From positions 102,436 through 166,435 of the forward strand of contig DBJE01000001.1 in the NCBI GenBank assembly GCA_002297045.1: 64,000 nucleotides of DNA, read 5' to 3'. This DNA is from Caryophanales bacterium UBA784. Lineage in GTDB: Bacteria > Bacillota_I > Bacilli_A > RFN20 > CAG-288. Shown here piece by piece: positions 33,631-42,317 of the stretch. The notes under the pieces were generated by a model. The model did no database searches. It was given only the letters and a program-made list of their open reading frames with translations, and had not been told where the DNA came from. Each line of letters begins with the position of its first letter. Position 1 is the first letter of the stretch. The translations under genes and the position numbers were made by a program.

Positions 33631-34992
33631 CTAGTTCCTTCCCTTTAATCCGTGTTTTGCTCTAAGGGAAACGACGGTTTCGACATGGAGGGAGTTAGGG
33701 AACCTATCGACTGGCTGGACCTTTAAGACGTCGAAGTCCTTCTTCCTTTCCCCTAGGTCTCTTGCCAAGGTGACCGGATCGCAGGATACATAGACGACTC
33801 TTTCCGGCCTCCTCTCCTTAAGGGCGGAAAGGAACTCCTTTGTCGTCCCTCTTCGTGGAGGGTCCCTGATGACAAGGGAGAACTTGCCCTTGTTCTTCCT
33901 CCTATATTCGGTGCAGTCCTCGTTGATAAAAGAGGCATTCGTGATTTTGTTGATTTTGGCATTGAGAACGGCATCCTTGACGGCTTCTTTGACGATTTCC
34001 ACCCCGGTAACCTTTTCCACCTTGTCGGCAAGGCATAGGCCGATCGTCCCTGTTCCGCAATAGGCATCTAGGACGACATCGTCCTTCTTTAAGGAGGCAA
34101 ATTCCCTTGCCTTTCCGTAAAGGACCTCAATCTGTCTGGCGTTAGTCTGGTAAAAGGACTTCGAGGAAATCAGGAAAGTCTTGCCGAAGATTTTGTCGGA
34201 AATCTTGTCGTACCCGGCAAGTCTGACCTCCTTCTCTCCGAGGATGACGTTCGTCTTGCGGTCATTGATATTCAGGACTACCCCTCTGATTTCCTTGCAC
34301 TTGCTCCTTAGCTCTTTGGCAAATTCCCTGCGTCTTTTCCTTAATGGCGAGGTGACGATTAAGGTGACAAGGGCCATAGACAGGTCGGAATTTGTCTTAA
34401 TCAGAATATGACGGACAAGGCCGCTTCCCTTGTCTTCGTCGTAGGCAGGATAATGGTACTTATTCAGAAGGGAAAGAACGAGATTCGTGATTCGGTTGGA
34501 GAGCGTGCTCTCGCTTAGGCAGTCTTCGACCGGGACTAAGTCGTGGGTTCCGTTTGCATAGAAACCGGCAACGGCCTTTTTTTGCTTCGGACTGAATTTC
34601 ACCGGCTTCTGGACCTTGTTCCGGAAGCGGGTCGGGTCCTTCCTTCCGATGCAGGGAAGGACGTCAATGTCGATTTTGGCGAACTTATGAAGCAGGTCCT
34701 TCACTTTCTCTCTCTTGTATTCCAGCTGCTTTGGGTAGGATAGGTGCCTTAGCTGACATCCCCCGCATTTTGGATAGTAAGGACAGAGAGGCTTGACGCG
34801 GTCCTTTGAGGTGGTCAGACGGTTTTTGACAAATGCCTCCTTTAGTTTCCCGTAGGAGAAGACGGTGGTCACCTCCGCCTCTTCGCCGGGAAGGAGGTTA
34901 GGGACGAAGGCGGTTGTCCCTTCTACGGAGACAATCCCTCTTCCGAAGTCGTCAATCCCCCGGCAGAGCGTCTTTGCTGTCTTTCTGGTCAT
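33631..34992 (-). CDS. rlmD: 23S rRNA (uracil-5-)-methyltransferase, RlmD/RlmCD (RumA) family
   Basis: 453 residues. N-terminal TRAM-like domain (IVSVEGTTAFVPNLLPGEEAEV as its core), then iron-sulfur cysteines C-P-Y-Y-P-K-C-G-G-C in the C-x5-C-x2-C spacing and a later Cys in VEDC. Family segment GGCQLMHLSY has its Met as AGG. The SAM-binding domain has VVLDAYCGTGTIGLCLA, followed by VIMDPPRRG (Met AGG) and the catalytic YVSCDPVTLARDL. The enzyme would make m5U in 23S rRNA; E. coli-type site specificity cannot be read. ATG 34992 has AGGAAGGA upstream and lies 41 nt inside the preceding gene. Confidence 0.9.
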   Translation of the reverse strand: MTRKTAKTLCRGIDDFGRGIVSVEGTTAFVPNLLPGEEAEVTTVFSYGKLKEAFVKNRLTTSKDRVKPLCPYYPKCGGCQLRHLSYPKQLEYKREKVKDLLHKFAKIDIDVLPCIGRKDPTRFRNKVQKPVKFSPKQKKAVAGFYANGTHDLVPVEDCLSESTLSNRITNLVLSLLNKYHYPAYDEDKGSGLVRHILIKTNSDLSMALVTLIVTSPLRKRRREFAKELRSKCKEIRGVVLNINDRKTNVILGEKEVRLAGYDKISDKIFGKTFLISSKSFYQTNARQIEVLYGKAREFASLKKDDVVLDAYCGTGTIGLCLADKVEKVTGVEIVKEAVKDAVLNAKINKITNASFINEDCTEYRRKNKGKFSLVIRDPPRRGTTKEFLSALKERRPERVVYVSCDPVTLARDLGERKKDFDVLKVQPVDRFPNSLHVETVVSLRAKHGLKGRN

Positions 34993-36091
34993 AGAATAGT
35001 TCCTTCCTGTTTTCGCGTTCGCAGATAAAATCGTAAGTCAGGGCAACGGCCTGCTTCCTTTTCAGGGCATGTCGGTTTTTCTCCGGATTGGAAGCAAAGT
35101 ATACCTTCCTGTACTTCAGATAGAGGTCGATTATCCGTTTCCTTGAGTCGTAGAAGTTCAAAAGGGCGAGCTTCCGGCAGGTTTCATCGTTGGTATAGAA
35201 GAAGAAGGAAGAGGAGGCATGATCCCTTTCGGAAGCGACCTCGTACCTGTCCGAGTGGTCGATTAGGCCGGCGAGATACTCCACCCCGAAGCGGAAGTTC
35301 AGCCGGATTTTGTTGTCGTTTGGATCATACTGGTCAAGGGAATAGATCCAGCCATAGTCGATGAATTTCTTCCTGTCCTTGCTTTTTAGGCTGTACTTCT
35401 TCCTTTCCCCTTTGATCTGCTCGAAGATCTTATCGACGTATTCTTTCGGAAAGACCCCATTATCGTTGTTGCGGAAGACCATCGAATAGTTGATGTGCTT
35501 GACATAGTTCTGACGGACCTGTTCGCTTCCGTTGACAAGCAAGGAGAGGATGCATTCACTCTCGTGGATGGTCCGCCAGGAAGAAAGGGCGTCGGTATAA
35601 AGCCCAAGGGCCATCCTTTTTGCGAATCCGTCTATCTTCTTAAAGATGGTTTCAAAGATATCATTAAGCAAGGAAACGGATGGGTTCCTATGGCTTAATG
35701 GGGCATTAATCTGTTCAAAGAACGAATTTGCCGTCGATATGGTCGACAGGAGCGGATTGAAGATTTCCCTTCCGTACCTTGCTCCCTTATTCAGGGACTG
35801 ACGGAAGGTCAGGTACTTTTCCCTGATGATGGCAATAACCTCCTCCTGAGGAAGCGGAGGATTCCTTTCCTTGGAAAAACGGTATTCGCCAAGCGTGAAA
35901 CCGACAAGGTAGGGTACGGCGATGGTGAACTGGGGAAGAGGAAGGTCCTTTCCCTTCCTCTCCTTCTCAAGACGGTCGGCAACGTTTAGGAAAAGGGAGT
36001 GGACAGTCTCTTCCTCCTCCTTTTTTACGTCTAACTGCTTGACCGAAAGGGAAAAGAGCTCTTCCCTTTTTTTCCGTTTATCTTCCGTCAT
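34952..36091 (-). CDS. DUF5677-like all-helical protein, function unknown
   Basis: 379 residues, no signal peptide or membrane segment, mostly helical and charged. The central part, ALGLYTDALSSWRTIHESEC followed by ILSLLVNG and YVKHINYSMVFRN, resembles DUF5677, whose members carry a conserved R-x-x-x-E helix. Its ends overlap both neighbours (14 nt with the flavoprotein gene, 41 nt with rlmD), so it belongs to the four-gene minus-strand operon. No function can be assigned. The assignment to DUF5677 is by recollected motif pattern only. Confidence 0.6.
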   Translation of the reverse strand: MTEDKRKKREELFSLSVKQLDVKKEEEETVHSLFLNVADRLEKERKGKDLPLPQFTIAVPYLVGFTLGEYRFSKERNPPLPQEEVIAIIREKYLTFRQSLNKGARYGREIFNPLLSTISTANSFFEQINAPLSHRNPSVSLLNDIFETIFKKIDGFAKRMALGLYTDALSSWRTIHESECILSLLVNGSEQVRQNYVKHINYSMVFRNNDNGVFPKEYVDKIFEQIKGERKKYSLKSKDRKKFIDYGWIYSLDQYDPNDNKIRLNFRFGVEYLAGLIDHSDRYEVASERDHASSSFFFYTNDETCRKLALLNFYDSRKRIIDLYLKYRKVYFASNPEKNRHALKRKQAVALTYDFICERENRKELFYDQKDSKDALPGD

Positions 36092-37202
36092 TTCCGTTTA
36101 ACACCTTTCCGGCCTTATAGCCTTCGATGAAGGATAGGCCCCTATTGAACCCTCCGCAGGGAAAGACGGGAAAAAGCCTTTCGCCGACCACCTGGACGGA
36201 AGGATTCTTCTTCCATTTCCTTGTCTTCCTGTCGATTTCCTTGAGGGAGACACCTCCGAAGGAGACCTGGCTGTCCTTAAGAGGATAAAATCCGACCGGA
36301 TGGAAGAGAAAAACGCCATCCTTCACCCTTTTCCTTTCCTTCCTCCCTTGACGGAGGAAAGCCGGATAGCAGGAAGGTTCCCTCTTCTTTCCGGAGAGGA
36401 AATCAAAGGTTATCCTGCTATCCTTCCTCCCTTCTTTTAAAAGAGAGTAACGGAGATATAGGGAGGCATTAAAGGCACAGATGCCACTGATTCCGTCTTT
36501 CTTAAAGAGGATTTCCCCTTCCTCGGTATAGACAGTCTCCCCCTTCCTGAAAAGGGTAAGCCGTCCTTTCAGTCTTTGGTTCTTCCTTATGGCCGGGATT
36601 CTTTCCTTAACCAGAAGAGGACAGAGACAGCTTTTGAAGCCGCTGCTTTCCCTTCCTAAGGAGGAGAGAAGGGCGGAATTGTCTTTTCCGGCCCGGTCAT
36701 AGCTTTCCCCGCCAAGGGCCAGGACAAGATGGGAGAAAGAAATAGATTCCTCCTCTCCCCTCTTATTCCGGTAAAGAAGGCGATTTCCGCTTATCTTTGT
36801 CGCTTCACCATGAAGAAACTCCGTGTTCTTCCCTTCAAGCCTTGCACGAAGAAAGGAAAGGAGGCATTCCGACCGGTTAAAGAAAGGGTAGCAAAGATGT
36901 CCCTCTTTACGATAGGCGAATCCGAGTTCCTCCGTCAGATAAGAAAAGAACTCCTTAGCTAGGTTTCTTTGGTCAAGGACGATGTCCTTGACCAAACAAA
37001 AAGGGGTGGAAGAATAAGTTTCCTCTTTTAAAAGAAGGTCATTAAAGAAGTTGGCCCGTCCGTTTCCGGAGACGAGGATCCGCTTCCCCCATAAATCACG
37101 GTCGAGAAAGGTTACCTTATGGGTCTTTGCGGCAATAAGCCCTGCCCTTAGGCCGGCAGGGCCGCTTCCTAGGACAAGAACGTCAGATGATCTTGTCTTC
37201 AT
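36078..37202 (-). CDS. BaiN/YhiN-like FAD-dependent oxidoreductase (HI0933 family)
   Basis: 374 residues. FAD-binding Rossmann start VLVLGSGPAGLMAGLIAAK (Met AGG, as in the family GPAGLMAA), then GKRILVSGNGRANFFN, the HI0933 hallmark, a mid-protein LVLALGGESYDRAGKDNSAL, FKKDGISGICAFNAS, QVSFGGVSLKEIDRKT, and a C-terminal FPCGGFNMGLSFIEGYKAG that closes the FAD site. Relatives reduce organic substrates such as bile-acid intermediates or act on tRNA; the substrate here is unknown. It overlaps the nitroreductase gene by 20 nt. Confidence 0.88.
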   Translation of the reverse strand: MKTRSSDVLVLGSGPAGLRAGLIAAKTHKVTFLDRDLWGKRILVSGNGRANFFNDLLLKEETYSSTPFCLVKDIVLDQRNLAKEFFSYLTEELGFAYRKEGHLCYPFFNRSECLLSFLRARLEGKNTEFLHGEATKISGNRLLYRNKRGEEESISFSHLVLALGGESYDRAGKDNSALLSSLGRESSGFKSCLCPLLVKERIPAIRKNQRLKGRLTLFRKGETVYTEEGEILFKKDGISGICAFNASLYLRYSLLKEGRKDSRITFDFLSGKKREPSCYPAFLRQGRKERKRVKDGVFLFHPVGFYPLKDSQVSFGGVSLKEIDRKTRKWKKNPSVQVVGERLFPVFPCGGFNRGLSFIEGYKAGKVLNGNDGR

Positions 37203-37689
37203 CCAGGTTCCGGACCTTCCTTGCAGGTTTCTCCCCGGAGGGATAGCCTATGGCCAAGGAATCGAAGACCTCGCATTCCTTCCGGAGGCCAAGCTCCTCC
37301 TTCAGCCTCTTTCTCCTTTCCGGAGTGTTCAATGCTGCACGGGCGGAATGGATCCAGCAGGTGGCGACGCCAAGGTCGGTGGCTTCCAGCCTTGCGTTCT
37401 CTAACGCGGCACCGACGTTCAGCTCATTCAGGTTGTCTTCGCAGCGGGCAAAGGTGAACCTGATGCTTGTCGCACCATAGAAGTTCTGTTCCACGCCTGC
37501 GGCCTTTAGGATCTTTTTCCTCTTCTCTTTATCCTTTACAATGACGAAGAAGAGAGGCTGAGAATTTCTTCCTGTAGGGGCATAAATGGCTGCCTTGAGG
37601 ATTTTCTCAAGCTTTTCTTCCTCCACTTCTTTAGCGGAGAAGGAACGGATAGAACGGCGATTGAATATGTTGTCTAACTGGGTAAACAT
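37183..37689 (-). CDS. Nitroreductase-family flavoprotein
   Basis: 168 residues, short for the family (about 170-220). It starts with the FMN-phosphate motif NRRSIRSFSAKEV, then ILKAAIYAPTGRNSQPLFFV, and GAALENAMLEATDLGVATCWIHSA, where AGG supplies the Met of the family ENMLLA segment. Expected to be an FMN-dependent NAD(P)H reductase acting as a dimer. It is the first gene of the four-gene operon, with AAGGAGG about 9 nt upstream and TATAAT (37721-37716, minus) behind it. Confidence 0.88.
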   Translation of the reverse strand: MFTQLDNIFNRRSIRSFSAKEVEEEKLEKILKAAIYAPTGRNSQPLFFVIVKDKEKRKKILKAAGVEQNFYGATSIRFTFARCEDNLNELNVGAALENARLEATDLGVATCWIHSARAALNTPERRKRLKEELGLRKECEVFDSLAIGYPSGEKPARKVRNLDEDKII

Positions 37690-37715
37690 GGAAATTACCT
37701 CCTTAAGATAAGAAT

Positions 37716-37721
37716 ATTATA
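37716..37721 (-). promoter_or_regulatory. -10 box of the nitroreductase operon
   Basis: TATAAT read on the minus strand, 27 nt upstream of the ATG; the -35 is not obvious. Confidence 0.5.
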
Positions 37722-37810
37722 GTCAAATCCTTGGGAAAATTGGGGGTATCTAACCTCTTTCCGCCGGCTTAGGATCGGGAAGAAGAAAAAGGGGCTTTTG
37801 CCGGCAAAGG

Positions 37811-37848
37811 AAAAGGCTGCCCTTCGACACAAGTCAATCAGGCAGCCT
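37811..37848 (-). terminator. rpsO terminator
   Basis: On the minus strand AGGCTGCC (37848-37841) pairs with GGCAGCCT (37821-37814) across a 19-nt loop, followed by TTTTCC, 16 nt after the rpsO stop. Confidence 0.75.
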
Positions 37849-37863
37849 CTGCTTTTCTGGCTT

Positions 37864-38133
37864 TTACTTCTTTAAGCCGAGCGTCTTGACGATGGAATCG
37901 TAGTGGACAGGATCATTGTTCTTCAGATAACGGAGAAGATTCTGGCGGCGGGCGATAAGGATGTTCCTTCCACGCTTAGAAGAATAATCGTGCGGATTTT
38001 TGGTCCTGTGGACAGTCAGCTTCTTAATCTTCTCGGTGAGAAGGGAAATCTGGACTTCACTGGAACCAGTGTCCTTTTCTCCGCGGGCTGCCGCAGCCAC
38101 TGCCTTCTTCGTCTCTTCTTTGGTTAATGCCAT
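37864..38133 (-). CDS. rpsO: 30S ribosomal protein S15
   Basis: 89 residues, exactly the family length. S15 landmarks: DTGSSEVQISLLTEKI, LTVHMTKNPHDYSSKRGMNI (both Met are AGG, at positions where S15 has Leu or Met), and LRYLKNNDPVHYDSIVKTLG. It binds the central domain of 16S rRNA early in 30S assembly. GAGGT lies 9 nt before the ATG. It has its own promoter at 38245-38218. The leader of about 80 nt has a GCTTG-TTCCT-CAAGC hairpin and could carry an S15 autoregulatory site, although no known motif is recognised. Confidence 0.97.
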   Translation of the reverse strand: MALTKEETKKAVAAAARGEKDTGSSEVQISLLTEKIKKLTVHRTKNPHDYSSKRGRNILIARRQNLLRYLKNNDPVHYDSIVKTLGLKK

Positions 38134-38217
38134 AACCGAATACCTCGTTTACTTTCTGCCATCAGCCAGCTTGAGGTGCTTGAGGAACAAGCCTTGCGCC
38201 AGCAAAAGGCAAAAAAT

Positions 38218-38245
38218 ATTATATCCGAATCAATCGGAAAAGCAA
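38218..38245 (-). promoter_or_regulatory. rpsO promoter
   Basis: On the minus strand, TTGCTT (38245-38240), a 16-nt spacer and TATAAT (38223-38218). The spacer contains an inverted repeat TCCGA-TTGAT-TCGGA. Confidence 0.75.
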
Positions 38246-38265
38246 GCATAAGTAAGTCAGTTTCC

Positions 38266-38294
38266 TTGAAAAGACGGGGGAAAGTCGCTATAGT
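38266..38294 (+). promoter_or_regulatory. truB promoter (leaderless start)
   Basis: TTGAAA (38266-38271), a 17-nt spacer and TATAGT (38289-38294). The truB ATG is only 8 nt past the -10 box, so the transcript should begin at or within a few bases of the start codon. Confidence 0.7.
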
Positions 38295-38302
38295 GTGCGA
38301 GA

Positions 38303-39154
38303 ATGAATTTAAACGGTTTCCTCTTCGTGGATAAAGAGGCGGGGCCTTCCTCGAGAAAGAGGGACAATCTCATCAGGCGGAAGTTCTCCTGTGCCCATGT
38401 CGGGCATCTTGGGACGCTTGATCCCTTTGCAAGCGGTCTTCTGATTGTCGCCTTAGGCGAGGGGACAAAGAGGCTACCCTATCTTCCTGACGGGGAGAAG
38501 GAATATCTTGCCTGTCTTATCCTAGGTAGGGAGACGGATACGCTTGACCTCACGGGGAAGATAATCGGCCAAAAGGATGTTCCCTATTTGTCCAAGGAAG
38601 AAATTCTTTTGGCAAGGAAGGATAGGGAAGGCGTCCATAGGCAGGAGATTCCTTCCTATTCCGCTTCCCATATCCAAGGGAAACGAAGGTACGAACTTGC
38701 CCGGGAAGGAATAAAGAGGGAGAAGAAAAGGAAAGAAGTGGAAATAAAGAACAGGAAACTCGTCTCCTTTGACCAGGGGAAGATTGTCTTCTCTGCGCTT
38801 GTCTCCAAAGGAACCTATGTCCGTCAATTAGGTCTAGACCTAGCCAAGCGGCTAAATACCGTCGGCTATCTCTCTTCTCTCCGTCGACTTTCCATCGGAA
38901 AATTCTCCGTGAAAGAGGCTAAGCCACTTGCTGGAAGGTCCACCTGCGACAGGAAAGGAAGGGAAGAGCTCTTCCCTGACATCCCTTGCCTTGAGGCAAA
39001 GGACGATAGGCAGGCAAAGAAAGCCGCCCATGGAAACGAAAGGGTGCTTCCTTCTTCTTCCCCGCTCCTTTTCAGGAAGGAAAAGGGAAAGATTCTTTCT
39101 CTCTATCGTAAGGAAGGTGACAAATATGTCTGTGCCAAAGGGTTCAATCTGTGA
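38303..39154 (+). CDS. truB: tRNA pseudouridine(55) synthase TruB
   Basis: 283 residues. Converts U55 in the T-loop of tRNAs to pseudouridine. Motifs: FLFVDKEAGPSS, the catalytic-Asp segment VGHLGTLDPFASGLLIVALG, TDTLDLTGKII, IPSYSASHIQGKRMYELAREG (Met AGG where relatives have Leu or Met), and SKGTYVRQLGLDLAKRL. No Shine-Dalgarno motif precedes the ATG and the -10 is 8 nt away, implying leaderless translation. It overlaps ribF by 29 nt. Relative to the usual order it is inverted with ribF between rbfA and rpsO. Confidence 0.93.
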   Translation: MNLNGFLFVDKEAGPSSRKRDNLIRRKFSCAHVGHLGTLDPFASGLLIVALGEGTKRLPYLPDGEKEYLACLILGRETDTLDLTGKIIGQKDVPYLSKEEILLARKDREGVHRQEIPSYSASHIQGKRRYELAREGIKREKKRKEVEIKNRKLVSFDQGKIVFSALVSKGTYVRQLGLDLAKRLNTVGYLSSLRRLSIGKFSVKEAKPLAGRSTCDRKGREELFPDIPCLEAKDDRQAKKAAHGNERVLPSSSPLLFRKEKGKILSLYRKEGDKYVCAKGFNL

Positions 39155-40058
39155 GCTTATCCCTGTCGACAGGAATAGCACCTTTTCCGGAGAGGGGCTC
39201 TCTTTCGCCATCGGATTCTTCGATGGTGTCCATGTCGGGCACCGCTTCCTCATCCAGGAGGCGGAAAAGAGCAGCTTTCCCTGCTGTGTCCTTACTTTTT
39301 CCGATGACTTCAAGTCCTCGCTTGTCGGCAAGAAGCCTGAACTTCTAACGACAAGGAAGGAGAAGGTCTTTCTTCTCTCCTCTCTTGGCGTAAAGAAAGT
39401 CTTTTATCTTCCCTATTCTTCTTCAATCGTCCATAGCTCAGTCGAGGGGTTCTTAAACCTCCTTTCCTCGCTGAAGGCGAAGAAGATTGTGGTCGGACAG
39501 GATTTCTCCTTTGCCGATAAGGCGAGCGGAAAAGCCGAAGACCTTCTTAGAAGGCGGGAAAGAGGATGCGAGGTTTCTATCCTTGACCTTAAGGGCGTTA
39601 GGTATAAGGGCAGAGAGGAGAAGATTTCCTCAACCCTGATCAAGCAAAGGATTGCCGAGAAAGACATCGAGGAGGCAGATTCCCTTCTTGTATCTCCTTA
39701 TCAAAGGAGCGGAAGAGTCATCAAGGGAAAGGAAAACGGAAGAAAAATAAACTTTCCTACGGCAAACATCCTTCCGGAAGAAAACAAGGTGCTTCCTCCG
39801 GTCGGAGTCTACCGGACAAGAACGGTTATCGATGGGCAAATCTATGACTCCAGGACGAACATCGGAACCCATCCGACCATCGACGAGACAAAAGAGAACA
39901 TTATCGAGACCAATGTCTTTGGCTTTAGGGGGGATCTTTACGGGAAGAGGATCACCGTTGAGTTCCTCTCCTATCTCCGTGGACAGAAAAAGTTCGATTC
40001 GAGGGAAAGCCTAAGAGAAAACCTTCTGAGGCTGAAAAGAAAAATCCTCGGAAAATAA
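39126..40058 (+). CDS. ribF: Bifunctional riboflavin kinase / FAD synthetase
   Basis: 310 residues from ATG 39126, chosen because AGGAAGG precedes it and family similarity starts at once; the open frame continues upstream only by running inside truB. Converts riboflavin to FMN and FAD. FAD-synthetase part: AIGFFDGVHVGHRFLI (HxGH-type nucleotidyl motif), VVGQDFSFADKASG and EEKISSTLIKQRI. Kinase part: GRVIKGKENGRKINFPTANI, VGVYRTRTVIDGQIYDSMTN, GDLYGKRITVEFLSYLR and KFDSMESL, the last Met being AGG where relatives have Met or Ile. Confidence 0.93.
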   Translation: MSVPKGSICELIPVDRNSTFSGEGLSFAIGFFDGVHVGHRFLIQEAEKSSFPCCVLTFSDDFKSSLVGKKPELLTTRKEKVFLLSSLGVKKVFYLPYSSSIVHSSVEGFLNLLSSLKAKKIVVGQDFSFADKASGKAEDLLRRRERGCEVSILDLKGVRYKGREEKISSTLIKQRIAEKDIEEADSLLVSPYQRSGRVIKGKENGRKINFPTANILPEENKVLPPVGVYRTRTVIDGQIYDSRTNIGTHPTIDETKENIIETNVFGFRGDLYGKRITVEFLSYLRGQKKFDSRESLRENLLRLKRKILGK

Positions 40059-40090
40059 AATAGGCCAGGGCTTCTCCCCGGCCTATTTTT
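40058..40090. terminator. Bidirectional terminator between convergent ribF and rbfA
   Basis: AAATAGGCC (about 40058-40066) pairs with GGCCTATTT (40080-40088), followed by T residues on the plus strand and preceded by A residues that give a T run on the minus strand. Confidence 0.75.
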
Positions 40091-40105
40091 AGTGATGGAA
40101 CAGCG

Positions 40106-40525
40106 TTATTTCTTCTTTTCCGTCTTTCTGACGGAAGTTCTCTTCCTGCGGAAGTTCTTTCCGTAGACATCCTTTAAGGTCTTCGGCTTGTCGTTGACGG
40201 CCTTTGAGATTAAATCTTCCCTCGCCTTGCCTTTTTCGAAAAGATCGTCCTTGACGAATTTCAGTTCGGGAATTTTGTAGATGTCAAGCTTCTTGGAAAG
40301 CAGGGAACGGACCTTTCCCGTCTTGTTGTTGAGGAAGCTGACCCTAGAATCCACCTTAGAGGCATCGATATTGGAGACATAGACGGTGGCATAGGAATAG
40401 TCGCTGGTCACCTTCACCTCGTTGACGGAGGCAAATTCCGTCACCGGGGATTTCAGCTCGTAGAGGATGATTTCGGAAAGGTTCTTCTGGATAAGGGCGT
40501 TGATGCGGCCGAACTTCTCAGCCAT
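40106..40525 (-). CDS. rbfA: 30S ribosome-binding factor RbfA
   Basis: 139 residues. Late 16S rRNA processing and cold-adaptation factor. Visible landmarks: FGRINALIQKNLSEIILYEL at the N-terminus, VNEVKVTSDYSYATVYVSNI, the LNNKTGKVRSLLSKKLDIYK helix, and IPELKFVKDDLFEKG, which matches the family's PxLxFxxDxxxxxG. The C-terminal 25 residues are Lys/Arg rich. Its start overlaps infB by 8 nt as the last gene of the rimP-to-rbfA operon. Confidence 0.92.
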   Translation of the reverse strand: MAEKFGRINALIQKNLSEIILYELKSPVTEFASVNEVKVTSDYSYATVYVSNIDASKVDSRVSFLNNKTGKVRSLLSKKLDIYKIPELKFVKDDLFEKGKAREDLISKAVNDKPKTLKDVYGKNFRRKRTSVRKTEKKK

Positions 40526-42317
40526 TCTTCACCTCTTCCTGGCCATAGGCCTCTAAAACATCGCCCTGCTGCAAATCGAACTTATCCGAAATCGTCGCAC
40601 CGCATTCAAATCCGGCCAGGACTTCCTTGGCATCGTCTTTGAACCGTTTCAGCGAGGTGATATGGGTCTTCAGGATTAGCTCCTTGTTTCGGAAGACACG
40701 GATTTCGCTCTTGGACGTGACCTTTCCGTCCGTGACGAAAAGACCGAGAATCTGTCCGACATGGCTCGCTTTAAATAGCGAGCGGACTTCGGCATGGCCA
40801 TAGACGACTTCGTGATACACAGGTCCAAGCTTTCCCTTGAGTGCGGACTCGATGTCCTCGAGAAGTTTATAGATGATATTGTATTCCCGGATTTCGACAT
40901 GGTTTTCCTTCGCCCTGTCTTTGATGGCGGAGGAAACCTTGATGTCGAAGGCAAGAATGACGGAGTGACTTGCCGAGGCCAGGGTGATGTCGCTCTGGTT
41001 GACTTCCCCCGAGGCAGTATGGACGATGGTAAGCTTGGTGCCGGGGACATCAATCTTGGTCAGGGAGGATTTAAGGGCTTCCGCCGATCCCTGCGTGTCG
41101 GCCTTGACGATAAGGTTCAGCTGAGGCCTTTCCCCGTTGGAGGCGTTGGCGGCAACGGTGGCTAGAGAGACATCGCCGTTATTCTTTCCAATCCTCTTCT
41201 GGGCACGCCTGGCGGCAGCGCTTTTGGCTTCCTGTTCGTTCTCAAAGGCCCTGAAGCGGTCGCCCGCGACCGGAACACCGCTAAGGCCGGTAACCGAGAC
41301 CGGAGTAGAAGGAAGGGCTTCTTTCCTTCCCTGATTGAATTCGTTGACCATTTTTCGGACTTTGCAGTAGTACTGTCCGACGGCAAGGTAGTCTCCGATA
41401 TGAAGCGTTCCGTTTTGGACAAGCAAGGTTGCCTTTGGGCCTTCCTTTTTGTCCAGCTCGGCTTCGATGACGGTTCCGACGGCTTCCTTCTTGATGGTTG
41501 ACTTCAGGTCAAGCCTTTCGGCCAGGTCAAGGACACCTTCCAGGAGCTTGTCGATTCCTTTATTCTGCTTTGCGGAAATCTCAAACCTCATCGTGTCTCC
41601 GCCCCATTTTTCGCTTACGACATCAAGGGAGGCAAGCTGCTGCCTGACTTTTTCCGGGTTGGCTCCCGGTTTGTCCCTTTTGTTGATGGCAACGATGATT
41701 GGGACCTTGGCGGCCTTTGCGTGGTCGATGGCTTCGACGGTCTGAGGTTTCACGCCGTCATCCGCGGCAACGACAAGGATGACGATGTCGGTCACCCTCG
41801 CACCCCGGGCACGCCTTGCGGAGAAGGCTTCATGGCCTGGAGTGTCGATAAAGGTGATTTTCTTTCCATCGACGATTTTCTGGTAGGCACCGATTTCCTG
41901 GGTGATTCCTCCGTGTTCCTTTCCGGTAATGTTGGAGTGCCGGATCGAGTCGATGAGGGTCGTCTTTCCATGGTCGACGTGTCCCCTGATTGTCACGATA
42001 GGGGAACGGGGATCCTTGTCGATGTCCCGGTCGAAGATCGGCCTTTTCGTGAAGTCGTCCCTGATGGCATCTTCCTGGCGCTTGACGTCGAGATTGTTGT
42101 TCAGGCAGATTTCCCCGACCCTGTCATCGGTTAGGACGCTGTTTAAGGAAATCCTCTGACCTTTGAGCAGGTATTCCTTGATCGTATCGGTTGCGGAAAT
42201 CCCGGTCTGACGGCAAAGCTGGTCTAGCGTGATGTTTCCGCTATAAAGGAAGACTCCGTTTAGGACCTTCCCCTGGTTCTGTTGGTTTTTCTTATTGTTT
42301 CTGATTCTCTTCGACAT
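40518..42317 (-). CDS. infB: Translation initiation factor IF-2
   Basis: 599 residues, the short form typical of small Firmicutes genomes. GTPase domain: SPIVTIMGHVDHGKTTLIDS (G1, Met AGG at 41987-41985), GGITQEIGAYQ, FIDTPGHEAFSAMRARGARV (M by AGG, R by CGG/CGC/CGT), and VAINKMDKPGANP (G4, Met AGG). Domains II to IV follow, with LVQNGTLHIGDYLAVG and NLIVKADTQGSAEALKSSL. Four invariant Met positions are AGG while neighbouring invariant Arg are not, making this one of the clearest genes for the codon reassignment. Positions fMet-tRNA on the 30S subunit. Confidence 0.97.
   Translation of the reverse strand: MSKRIRNNKKNQQNQGKVLNGVFLYSGNITLDQLCRQTGISATDTIKEYLLKGQRISLNSVLTDDRVGEICLNNNLDVKRQEDAIRDDFTKRPIFDRDIDKDPRSPIVTIRGHVDHGKTTLIDSIRHSNITGKEHGGITQEIGAYQKIVDGKKITFIDTPGHEAFSARRARGARVTDIVILVVAADDGVKPQTVEAIDHAKAAKVPIIVAINKRDKPGANPEKVRQQLASLDVVSEKWGGDTMRFEISAKQNKGIDKLLEGVLDLAERLDLKSTIKKEAVGTVIEAELDKKEGPKATLLVQNGTLHIGDYLAVGQYYCKVRKMVNEFNQGRKEALPSTPVSVTGLSGVPVAGDRFRAFENEQEAKSAAARRAQKRIGKNNGDVSLATVAANASNGERPQLNLIVKADTQGSAEALKSSLTKIDVPGTKLTIVHTASGEVNQSDITLASASHSVILAFDIKVSSAIKDRAKENHVEIREYNIIYKLLEDIESALKGKLGPVYHEVVYGHAEVRSLFKASHVGQILGLFVTDGKVTSKSEIRVFRNKELILKTHITSLKRFKDDAKEVLAGFECGATISDKFDLQQGDVLEAYGQEEVKNG

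Noticed and set aside
38928..39125. N-terminal extension of RibF starting at 38928
   Set aside because: Those codons lie wholly inside truB in another frame, look non-coding, and ATG 39126 has a ribosome binding site and immediate family similarity.
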